Assembly (NCBI GenBank): GCA_037178855.1
Contig: JASJZC010000001.1
Coordinates: forward strand, 1-64,000
Source: Oscheius sp. JU75
Lineage: Eukaryota; Nematoda; Chromadorea; Rhabditida; Rhabditidae
Length of the DNA stretch: 64,000 bases
Direction of reading: 5' to 3'
Part shown: one piece after another, positions 35,095 to 44,742 of the stretch
Numbering within the stretch: position 1 is the first letter of the stretch
How the letters are laid out: each line of letters opens with the position of its first letter
Translations under genes and position numbers: made by a program
Notes under the pieces: generated by a model
What the model was told of the DNA's origin: nothing
Databases searched by the model: none
The model's input: only the letters and a program-made list of their open reading frames with translations

Positions 35095-36872
35095 CTTAGG
35101 CTTAGGCTTAGGCTTAGGCTTAGGCTTAGGCTTAGGCTTAGGCTTAGGCTTAGGCTTAGGCTTAGGCTTAGGCTTAGGCTTAGGCTTAGGCTTAGGCTTA
35201 GGCTTAGGCTTAGGCTTAGGCTTAGGCTTAGGCTTAGGCTTAGGCTTAGGCTTAGGCTTAGGCTTAGGCTTAGGCTTAGGCTTAGGCTTAGGCTTAGGCT
35301 TAGGCTTAGGCTTAGGCTTAGGCTTAGGCTTAGGCTTAGGCTTAGGCTTAGGCTTAGGCTTAGGCTTAGGCTTAGGCTTAGGCTTAGGCTTAGGCTTAGG
35401 CTTAGGCTTAGGCTTAGGCTTAGGCTTAGGCTTAGGCTTAGGCTTAGGCTTAGGCTTAGGCTTAGGCTTAGGCTTAGGCTTAGGCTTAGGCTTAGGCTTA
35501 GGCTTAGGCTTAGGCTTAGGCTTAGGCTTAGGCTTAGGCTTAGGCTTAGGCTTAGGCTTAGGCTTAGGCTTAGGCTTAGGCTTAGGCTTAGGCTTAGGCT
35601 TAGGCTTAGGCTTAGGCTTAGGCTTAGGCTTAGGCTTAGGCTTAGGCTTAGGCTTAGGCTTAGGCTTAGGCTTAGGCTTAGGCTTAGGCTTAGGCTTAGG
35701 CTTAGGCTTAGGCTTAGGCTTAGGCTTAGGCTTAGGCTTAGGCTTAGGCTTAGGCTTAGGCTTAGGCTTAGGCTTAGGCTTAGGCTTAGGCTTAGGCTTA
35801 GGCTTAGGCTTAGGCTTAGGCTTAGGCTTAGGCTTAGGCTTAGGCTTAGGCTTAGGCTTAGGCTTAGGCTTAGGCTTAGGCTTAGGCTTAGGCTTAGGCT
35901 TAGGCTTAGGCTTAGGCTTAGGCTTAGGCTTAGGCTTAGGCTTAGGCTTAGGCTTAGGCTTAGGCTTAGGCTTAGGCTTAGGCTTAGGCTTAGGCTTAGG
36001 CTTAGGCTTAGGCTTAGGCTTAGGCTTAGGCTTAGGCTTAGGCTTAGGCTTAGGCTTAGGCTTAGGCTTAGGCTTAGGCTTAGGCTTAGGCTTAGGCTTA
36101 GGCTTAGGCTTAGGCTTAGGCTTAGGCTTAGGCTTAGGCTTAGGCTTAGGCTTAGGCTTAGGCTTAGGCTTAGGCTTAGGCTTAGGCTTAGGCTTAGGCT
36201 TAGGCTTAGGCTTAGGCTTAGGCTTAGGCTTAGGCTTAGGCTTAGGCTTAGGCTTAGGCTTAGGCTTAGGCTTAGGCTTAGGCTTAGGCTTAGGCTTAGG
36301 CTTAGGCTTAGGCTTAGGCTTAGGCTTAGGCTTAGGCTTAGGCTTAGGCTTAGGCTTAGGCTTAGGCTTAGGCTTAGCTTAGGCTTAGGCTTAGGCTTAG
36401 GCTTAGGCTTAGGCTTAGGCTTAGGCTTAGGCTTAGGCTTAGGCTTAGGCTTAGGCTTAGGCTTAGGCTTAGGCTTAGGCTTAGGCTTAGGCTTAGGCTT
36501 AGGCTTAGGCTTAGGCTTAGGCTTAGGCTTAGGCTTAGGCTTAGGCTTAGGCTTAGGCTTAGGCTTAGGCTTAGGCTTAGGCTTAGGCTTAGGCTTAGGC
36601 TTAGGCTTAGGCTTAGGCTTAGGCTTAGGCTTAGGCTTAGGCTTAGGCTTAGGCTTAGGCTTAGGCTTAGGCTTAGGCTTAGGCTTAGGCTTAGGCTTAG
36701 GCTTAGGCTTAGGCTTAGGCTTAGGCTTAGGCTTAGGCTTAGGCTTAGGCTTAGGCTTAGGCTTAGGCTTAGGCTTAGGCTTAGGCTTAGGCTTAGGCTT
36801 AGGCTTAGGCTTAGGCTTAGGCTTAGGCTTAGGCTTAGGCTTAGGCTTAGGCTTAGGCTTAGGCTTAGGCTT
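35095..36872 (+). repeat. Telomere array (TTAGGC)n, left chromosome end
   Basis: About 296 tandem TTAGGC repeats, pointing 5' to 3' toward the centre as a true chromosome end would. They begin directly after CTATTGGGTTTTGG. I see one variant only, TTAGC (a missing G) at about 36,377. The frame-open translation of this tract is not a protein. Confidence 0.99.
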
Positions 36873-36893
36873 AAGCCTAAGCCTAGGCTTAAG
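36870..36893. other. Telomere-telomere junction with three polarity switches
   Basis: The array reverses at CTTAAG (36,870-36,875), returns to forward polarity at CCTAGG (36,882-36,887) and reverses for good at CTTAAG (36,888-36,893). Two inverted repeats and about one forward repeat are thus sandwiched at the axis, with no foreign sequence. Confidence 0.95.
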
Positions 36894-38557
36894 CCTAAGC
36901 CTAAGCCTAAGCCTAAGCCTAAGCCTAAGCCTAAGCCTAAGCCTAAGCCTAAGCCTAAGCCTAAGCCTAAGCCTAAGCCTAAGCCTAAGCCTAAGCCTAA
37001 GCCTAAGCCTAAGCCTAAGCCTAAGCCTAAGCCTAAGCCTAAGCCTAAGCCTAAGCCTAAGCCTAAGCCTAAGCCTAAGCCTAAGCCTAAGCCTAAGCCT
37101 AAGCCTAAGCCTAAGCCTAAGCCTAAGCCTAAGCCTAAGCCTAAGCCTAAGCCTAAGCCTAAGCCTAAGCCTAAGCCTAAGCCTAAGCCTAAGCCTAAGC
37201 CTAAGCCTAAGCCTAAGCCTAAGCCTAAGCCTAAGCCTAAGCCTAAGCCTAAGCCTAAGCCTAAGCCTAAGCCTAAGCCTAAGCCTAAGCCTAAGCCTAA
37301 GCCTAAGCCTAAGCCTAAGCCTAAGCCTAAGCCTAAGCCTAAGCCTAAGCCTAAGCCTAAGCCTAAGCCTAAGCCTAAGCCTAAGCCTAAGCCTAAGCCT
37401 AAGCCTAAGCCTAAGCCTAAGCCTAAGCCTAAGCCTAAGCCTAAGCCTAAGCCTAAGCCTAAGCCTAAGCCTAAGCCTAAGCCTAAGCCTAAGCCTAAGC
37501 CTAAGCCTAAGCCTAAGCCTAAGCCTAAGCCTAAGCCTAAGCCTAAGCCTAAGCCTAAGCCTAAGCCTAAGCCTAAGCCTAAGCCTAAGCCTAAGCCTAA
37601 GCCTAAGCCTAAGCCTAAGCCTAAGCCTAAGCCTAAGCCTAAGCCTAAGCCTAAGCCTAAGCCTAAGCCTAAGCCTAAGCCTAAGCCTAAGCCTAAGCCT
37701 AAGCCTAAGCCTAAGCCTAAGCCTAAGCCTAAGCCTAAGCCTAAGCCTAAGCCTAAGCCTAAGCCTAAGCCTAAGCCTAAGCCTAAGCCTAAGCCTAAGC
37801 CTAAGCCTAAGCCTAAGCCTAAGCCTAAGCCTAAGCCTAAGCCTAAGCCTAAGCCTAAGCCTAAGCCTAAGCCTAAGCCTAAGCCTAAGCCTAAGCCTAA
37901 GCCTAAGCCTAAGCCTAAGCCTAAGCCTAAGCCTAAGCCTAAGCCTAAGCCTAAGCCTAAGCCTAAGCCTAAGCCTAAGCCTAAGCCTAAGCCTAAGCCT
38001 AAGCCTAAGCCTAAGCCTAAGCCTAAGCCTAAGCCTAAGCCTAAGCCTAAGCCTAAGCCTAAGCCTAAGCCTAAGCCTAAGCCTAAGCCTAAGCCTAAGC
38101 CTAAGCCTAAGCCTAAGCCTAAGCCTAAGCCTAAGCCTAAGCCTAAGCCTAAGCCTAAGCCTAAGCCTAAGCCTAAGCCTAAGCCTAAGCCTAAGCCTAA
38201 GCCTAAGCCTAAGCCTAAGCCTAAGCCTAAGCCTAAGCCTAAGCCTAAGCCTAAGCCTAAGCCTAAGCCTAAGCCTAAGCCTAAGCCTAAGCCTAAGCCT
38301 AAGCCTAAGCCTAAGCCTAAGCCTAAGCCTAAGCCTAAGCCTAAGCCTAAGCCTAAGCCTAAGCCTAAGCCTAAGCCTAAGCCTAAGCCTAAGCCTAAGC
38401 CTAAGCCTAAGCCTAAGCCTAAGCCTAAGCCTAAGCCTAAGCCTAAGCCTAAGCCTAAGCCTAAGCCTAAGCCTAAGCCTAAGCCTAAGCCTAAGCCTAA
38501 GCCTAAGCCTAAGCCTAAGCCTAAGCCTAAGCCTAAGCCTAAGCCTAAGCCTAAGCC
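36891..38557 (-). repeat. Telomere array (GCCTAA)n, right chromosome end
   Basis: About 278 repeats of the complementary strand, apparently free of variants, ending at CCAAAACCCAATAG, the exact complement of the left boundary. It is about 110 bp shorter than the left array. Confidence 0.99.
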
Positions 38558-38789
38558 AAAACCCAATAGAAAACAAGCCTAAGCCTTGATGTCTTGAACA
38601 GATGTTTCTTTTCTCACCCAAAGCCCCGTAACGTTTTGGGTGCAAACAAAAGTTACACAATAGTCATGCTCGAAAGTGAAAGTTGGACGTTTTGAAAAAG
38701 CAAAAGACAGCAAATGCAAAATGGAAGAGGGCATTAGAGGGTGCTAGGAAAGTAAGAAAACGTTAGGAGCAGACAAAAGTGATGTAAAA

Positions 38790-39513
38790 GTCATGAACGT
38801 TCATGACTTTACCGAGGAGAGGGTAGGATGATAAAAAATGAGCGCCAAAATCGTATTTGAATTTTTTTTGGAAAGTTGCGCGCCAAAAATTTGAATTGCA
38901 GAGGTGAAGTAAAATATATGAACGTTCATGATTTTACCGGGGAGAGGGTAGGAATGATAAAAAATGAGCGCAAAAAACGAATTTGAATTTGTTGGGAAAA
39001 TGCGCGCCAAATATCCAAAAACAAGAGTTTGCGCTTAAAAATTAGGATGTCACAATAGTGAATCATGACCAAAGAGGAAGTAGTAGACAAAAGTGATGTA
39101 AAAGTCATGAACGTTCATGACTTTACCCGGGAGAGAGGGAAGAAATAATAAAAATGAGCGCCAAATTTGAGTTTAAATTTTATGTTGCAAAAATGCGCGC
39201 CAAAAATTTGAAATACAATAGTTTGTGTTTAAAATTTAGTCATAGTAGTGAATCATGATCAAAAGAGAAGTAGTAGACAAAAGTGATGTAAAAGTCATGA
39301 ACGTTCATGTTTTTACCGGGGAGAGGGTAGGAATAATAAAAATGAGCGCCAAATTTGAACTTGAAATTTAGGGAAATGCGCGCGAAAGTTTGAATTTGAA
39401 TTTTAGGGAAAAATTTGAATCGCAGAGGTGTTAAAAGAAATAGAAAGCCACAATAGTCAATCATGATCAAAAAGCAGGTAGTAGACAGAAGTGAAGTCAT
39501 GAACGTCTATGAC
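38790..39513 (-). repeat. Satellite, five monomers (right arm, unit B)
   Basis: Mirror of 34,138-34,860. The palindrome GTCATGAACGTTCATGAC is perfect at 38,790; the outermost monomer carries the variant GTCATGAACGTCTATGAC at 39,496. Confidence 0.9.
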
Positions 39514-39743
39514 TTTACCGCGTGAAGGAAAGGGATGATAAAATAAGGCTTAGGCAAAAGTTCGCTTTTGGCTAAGACAAAAGTGAAATTTTCGTCTTTG
39601 ATTGGCGCGACGCTGTGTTTGTGGTGAGCTCTGAACTCAGAAGGATCGAAATATTTATTAGGCAAAAAAAGGCTTAGTTTGGTGTGTGTGGCTTCAAGTC
39701 TTTGTTCAGAAAGGTCAATTGTATTAAAGTGTTAGAGGATTAC

Positions 39744-40218
39744 ATTGTCAAGACAGTTGAGACGCTGAGCACTGCCGGAACGATCCTTCTTCAGATAGGT
39801 GTAGAAGGATTCCTCCCCGCGCAGAAGAACCATTTTCTTCGGGCCTTGCTTTTCTGTACACCCTGACGGTGCAATGGTGAGCCTAAACGAGTTTATTGGT
39901 ATTTATGCCCAAAAAAAATCACCAACCAGACATTGTCGAAGAAAAGGCAGCGGGCTTTTTGGTCGTCGAAAATTAGGTTCTTGTCGCTCTGCTCCTTGTC
40001 GAGGTCGCGGAACTCGACGAAGCCTCCACGACAGTCCCATTTTTTCAAGAGCTTCTTGAGAGAAAAGAAATCTATAGTGTTATATCAGCATAGAAAGAAC
40101 TCACATTAGCTTTGAATTTGTCACCGCCGAACGCGAACGGCTCACCCAGTTTCTTCTCCGACGGTTGAGCAGTAGAGAGCCTGGCCTTCTTCAAAGCTGG
40201 CGAGCTGATTTCCTCCTC
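39744..40218 (-). CDS. Unrecognised subtelomeric gene, copy 2 (right arm)
   Basis: Mirror of 33,433-33,907 with exons at 40,105-40,218, 39,927-40,054 and 39,744-39,882. No coding difference from the left arm was noticed. Confidence 0.58.
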
Positions 40219-40836
40219 CTAGAAAAATGCATTTGTAAGTTATAAACGTCTCTCGCAAAAACCAACTTAGCTTCAATGAGTACAATATATTCTTGTTGAG
40301 CTTGTGAGCAAAAAGTCTTGCAAACACACAAAAGTCACACTCTAAAGTGTAAACCTATATTTTAAAGGCCACTATGTAAGAGGTATGTAAAAACAATAGT
40401 AATAGACAAATGTGATATTATGCGATTGTCCTTAATTTATGTGCCTAAGCCTAAGAAGCCTAAGACAAAAGTGAACATTGTAGGAAGGAGATGTGGCTAA
40501 GCTTTCTGTTCGGTGGCTAAGCGAAAATCACAAATATAACAACATATTTATGGTCTGGACTTAGCCGAAACCCAATAGAAAACAAGCCAAAGCCATGATG
40601 TCTACAGAACAGATGTTTCCTTTCTCACCCCCAAAGCCCCGTAACGTTTTCGTTGGGTGCAAACAAAGGCCTTTCACAATAGTCATGCTCCAAAGTGAAA
40701 GTTGGACGTTTTGAACAAGCCTAACCTAACGGGTAGCAAAGCATCAAAAGTAATAGAAATGCAAAAGGGAAGAGGGCATTAGAGAGAGTGCTAGGAAAAT
40801 AAGAAAAAGTAAGTAGCAGACAAAAGTGATGTAAAA

Positions 40837-41562
40837 GTCATGAACGTACATGACTTTACCGAGGAGAGGGTAGGAATGATAAAAAATGAGCGCCAAAATC
40901 GTATTTGAATTTTTTTGAGAAGATGCGCGCCAAAAATTTGAATCGCAGAGGTGAAGTAAAATATATGAACGTTCATGATTTTACCGGGGAGAGGGTAGGA
41001 ATGATAAAAAATGAGCGCAAAAATCTAATTTGAATTTGTTGGGAAAATGCGCGCCAAAAATCCAAAAACAAGAGTTGGCGCTTAAAAATTAAGCAGTCAC
41101 AATAGTGAATCATGACCAAAGAGGAAGTAGTAGACAAAAGTGATGTAAAAGTCATGAACGTTCACGACTTTACCCGGGAGAGAGGGAAGGAATAATAAAA
41201 ATGAGCGCCAAATTTGAGTTTAAATTTTTGTTGCAAAAATACGCAGCAAAAATTTGAAATACAATAGTTTGTGTTTAAAAATTAGAAAGTCATAGTAGTG
41301 AATCATGATCAAAAGACAAGTAGTAGACAAAAGTGATGTAAAAGTCATGAACGTTCATGATTTTACCGGGGAGAGGGTAGGAATAGTAAAAATGAGCGCC
41401 AAATTTGAGTTTAAATTTAGGGAAATGCGCGCGAAAGTTTGAATTTGAATTTTAGAGAAAAATTTGAATTGCAGAGGTGTTAAAAGAAATAGAAAGCCAT
41501 AATTTTCAATCATAATCAAAAAGCAGGTGGTAGACAGAAGTGAAGTCATGAACGTCTATGAC
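40837..41562 (-). repeat. Satellite, five monomers (right arm, unit A)
   Basis: Mirror of 32,094-32,814. Marker palindromes at 40,837 (variant GTACATGAC end) through 41,545. Confidence 0.9.
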
Positions 41563-41701
41563 TTTACCGCGTGAAGGATAGGGATGATAAAATAAGGCTT
41601 AGGCAAAAGTTCGCTTTTGGCTAAGACAAAAGTGAAATTTTTCTTTGATTAGTGCGGCGCTGTGTTTGTGGTGAACTCTGAGAAAGATCGAAATCTTTAT
41701 T

Positions 41702-42181
41702 AGGCAAAAAAAGGCTTAGTTGTGTGTGTGTGTGTGGTAGGCAAAGTGGTAGTGCTGGTTGCTTGATTGGTGGTAGTTGCAGGCTGGAGGCTTAGATGAG
41801 AAGGGTGGACTGCAGAAGTCTTTCTGAAACATGAGAGCGAATAAATATTAAGGTGTTAGAGGATTACATTGTCAAGACAGTTGAGACGCTGAGCACTGCC
41901 GGAACGATCCTTCTTCAGAGAGGTGTAGAGGGATTCCCCGCGCAGAAGAGCCATTTTCTTCGGACCTTGTTTTTCTGTACATCCTGACAGAGAAATGGCG
42001 AGCCTAAACGATAGTTTATTGGTATTTAAGCCCAAAAAAATCGCGAAACCAACCAGACGTTGTCGAAGAAAAGGCAGCGGGCTTTTTGTTCGTCGAAAAT
42101 TAGGTTCTTGACGTTCTGCTCCTTGTCGATGTCGCGGAACTCGACGAAGCCTCCACGGCAGTCCCATTTTTTTAGGAGCTT
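41702..42181 (-). CDS. Unrecognised subtelomeric gene, copy 1 (right arm)
   Basis: Mirror of 31,477-31,956 with exons at 42,055-42,181, 41,869-42,004 and 41,702-41,824. The (CA)n run near the 3' end differs slightly in length (GTGTGTGTGTGTG here), which changes the last few codons before the stop. Confidence 0.55.
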
Positions 42182-42715
42182 CTTGAGACTGATCTAGAAA
42201 CGGGTCAATCGCAAAAACCAACTTCTTCAATGAGTATAATATCCTCGTCCATCTGCGAGCCATCTCCCAGGCTTTTGCGTCGTCGAAGCTTGGACGAGTA
42301 GAGCGGGGCAGAAACCTTTCTGAAATATTCCTATAATTTACGCGAAAATCACACATTATACTTTTGTATTCGAGCGCCTAGCTTCGATGCCAACCTTTTC
42401 ATATAGCTTTCTCGCTTCGGCTTAGGCCAGAGAAATGCTTGTTGAGTTTGTGTGCAAAAAGTCTTGCGAACACAAAAGTCACACACTAAAGTGTAAACCA
42501 ATGTTTTGGCTTGGGCACTAAACGACCATTGAACAAATAGGAAAATAAAAGGCTTGCTTGTCAGTATAAACGGAATCAAATAAAAATAACTTATAAAAAG
42601 ATAGCAATAGTCATAAACTATAGTGATATATTGGTTATGCCATAAAGTTAAGAGCCTAAGCCTTGCTGCTCTTTACGCATAATACTCTTCCATATTTTCA
42701 TAATAGTACTTACTA
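42182..42715. other. Boundary of subtelomeric units (right arm)
   Basis: Mirror of 30,943-31,476; no gene recognised. Confidence 0.4.
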
Positions 42716-42992
42716 GGGAAGGGTTTTAGTTGCCCGCGGGATATCGAAACGAGGTAGGTGTCATTCGAAAGCACTAAGCACTGCACCACTTGGTCACTTG
42801 TGCTGGAAGAAGCATTGGATATCCAAGTCCAAGAGCGCAAATTCAGCTAAAAATCTGGAAACGGGAAAAGCTCCAGAGGACAGCAGACATCCATTCCGCA
42901 GCTGAAAATTTGGGAAACACCATCATTTTCGATTCCCTTTCGAATGACACCTACCTCGTTTCGATATCCCGCGGGCAACTAAAACCCTTCCC
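42716..42992. mobile_element. MITE (right arm)
   Basis: Mirror of 30,667-30,942, one base longer (an extra G in a GGG run near 42,912). The TA flanks are the same. Confidence 0.88.
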
Positions 42993-43485
42993 TAGTTAGA
43001 CATTATCTCCTCATGATTAATTTTATATTTGGCTTTTCTAAGCAATTCATCAATAGTATTCGTTGAGTTTATGTGATTGCTGATACATATTGCTGTCATT
43101 AGACTTATACTAATTTTTTGCATATAATATAACGCAAGCTCTTTATCTTTAAGCTTTTCTATTGTTAAGATTGCTCTCTGTAGCCAGTATAATGTACTTC
43201 CATTTAATGTTTGCCTATCATTTGATATTTTGCGCTTCGCGCAATTATCTAAAATAGTAAATAATCTTGCTTTAAATCACGCTAAGTATTTGGCTAATTA
43301 TTGTTTGCTACTAAATTTTGTTTGATCTCCCTGTTGTACTTCTCTAGTACTACTGTTAAATAACATGACTTGTTACTGTATCCTGTAGTCTTAGCATACA
43401 GTTCAAAAAAGGGCACGTCAGTCCATGCGTGTTAAAAGCTTATCGTTGAGGCTTCCGCCAAAAAGCGATTCGCGTCGAATGCCAT
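42992..43485 (-). pseudogene. Degenerate ORF next to MITE (right arm)
   Basis: Mirror of 30,174-30,667 with the same internal stops, so it was already broken before the arms separated. Confidence 0.5.
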
Positions 43486-43594
43486 GTTGAAAAAAGTCAC
43501 AAAAAGAAAGGGTATTTAATTAATAGAAGATATTTATAGGATGTTAGCGCGCCCTTGCCCGGCTCGCTACCCTTGTACTCTCTATCACCATTGC

Positions 43595-44152
43595 TACTCA
43601 AGTTTTTCATTGAATAAAATTTATTAATACTTATATAGTCTATGTTGATAGACTTGACGGCTTCTTTATACCACCGCCAACTCTCTTATCATTGTCAGAT
43701 TAGGGGACTGCCTTGCTGGCAATATTTCCCTTCCATACGTTTCGAAACGCCCCTTTTGATAAACGTTTTCTCATCAGTATTTAACGCTCTAACCCGGTAT
43801 TATCGGTACATTTCGGCCATCGTCTCGATTCCGCTTACCGAACACTTTTATTTTTACAAGAAATTAGTTCGAAATTAGTTCAAACTCAAGTTTTGAACTC
43901 TACCAGAGCACGTGCAAACTTTCCTTTCTAATGGCATAGATGCTGCCTCGTAAATCAGACCCGCCGTCCGCCGGCATGCGATTCGATCAATTTTAGACTC
44001 TGTGGACTTTTGGTCCTTCCCTTGACCTCTACTTTCCCTTTTTCTTCCTTTTAAAAAGGGGTATTATTCCGAATATTTACTGCTTTTAACATTACTCTTT
44101 TTATTTCTGTTCATGTTCAAAGCTTTATAAACCCTTATTTTCAGTTTTTGCA
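43595..44152. promoter_or_regulatory. Upstream region of the operon (right arm)
   Basis: This should hold the operon promoter. A TTTTCAG acceptor ends at 44,144, eight bases before the ATG of the 158-aa gene, a probable spliced-leader addition site. Confidence 0.45.
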
Positions 44153-44629
44153 ATGTTCAATCGAAGTGTCCTCTCGCAGCTGGTTCACCTATCAAAATCA
44201 ACCTCTCCATTATCGACAACGTGGAATGATGTCATCGGGCTAACTCTAACAGCTTTCGAGCAGAAGAAACCACTCTTCAAAGCCGGTGAAAAGGCGGCCG
44301 CTGTGGCCGCATTGCAGAAGTCGTTACCTCTTTTTGAACCAGCTTATCGTATACTCAACGTCGGAATGGATCTTGACCGCCGACAAATGGCCCAAATATC
44401 TCGTTCTGGCTTACAATTCCTCGCTGATGAGATGCAAGACGTTCCGGAGATACAAAATAAATTCGACGAACTTCTAACTTCTCGTCATGTCAAGGATATC
44501 GAAACATATATTGAGAATACTGTCGGAATGCGGCCGGAGAATGTCGGTCTCAAAAATATTGACCTCGCAACAATTCCGCAATCTCATTATTGGTGGTTTT
44601 ACCCTGAAGAAGTTGATGAATCTGAATAA
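44153..44629 (+). CDS. 158-aa protein, first gene of operon (right arm)
   Basis: The protein is the same as at 29,030-29,506, with no difference seen. The helical middle (KAAAVAALQKSLPLFEPAYR, then ILNVGMDLDRRQMAQISR) has no motif I can tie to a function. TAA at 44,627 lies inside AATAAA at 44,625-44,630. Its 3' end must be formed within the 114-bp gap before the next ATG, as in nematode operons where cleavage and downstream spliced-leader addition are coupled. Confidence 0.7.
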   Translation: MFNRSVLSQLVHLSKSTSPLSTTWNDVIGLTLTAFEQKKPLFKAGEKAAAVAALQKSLPLFEPAYRILNVGMDLDRRQMAQISRSGLQFLADEMQDVPEIQNKFDELLTSRHVKDIETYIENTVGMRPENVGLKNIDLATIPQSHYWWFYPEEVDESE

Positions 44630-44728
44630 AGTGGTACCCATTTATTTTATTATTATTTTGTATGTCGTTTACCATCGACAATTATTACCTTTTTCATTGA
44701 TTTTGTTGTATTTTATAATGCTCTTTTT

Positions 44729-44742
44729 AGGCTCTATTAACA
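44729..44742 (+). promoter_or_regulatory. Intercistronic trans-splice acceptor
   Basis: CTCTTTTTAG ends at 44,730, 12 bases before the ATG of the 773-aa gene and ~100 bp after the upstream poly(A) signal. This is the spacing of SL2-type intercistronic sites in nematode operons. The mirror site is at about 28,929. Confidence 0.6.

Larger units (their letters stand above)
38558..42500 (-). repeat. Two tandem ~2-kb subtelomeric units (right arm)
   Basis: Inverted counterpart of 31,160-35,094: unit B next to the telomere (38,558-40,360), unit A outside it (about 40,570-42,500). Small differences from the left arm are concentrated in C/G runs of the satellite, for example CCCC here against CCC at 32,284. 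Confidence 0.88.

Noticed and set aside
35095-38557. Programmed DNA elimination site
   Set aside because: Some nematodes add telomeres at break motifs, but I cannot identify a break motif here, and both sides of the array are the same sequence rather than retained and eliminated DNA.
34990-38660. Very long open frames (up to 1,199 codons) with alternating Leu-Arg, Leu-Ser, Leu-Gly or Lys-Pro
   Set aside because: They are translations of the six-base telomere repeat, which has no stop in several frames. They are not proteins.
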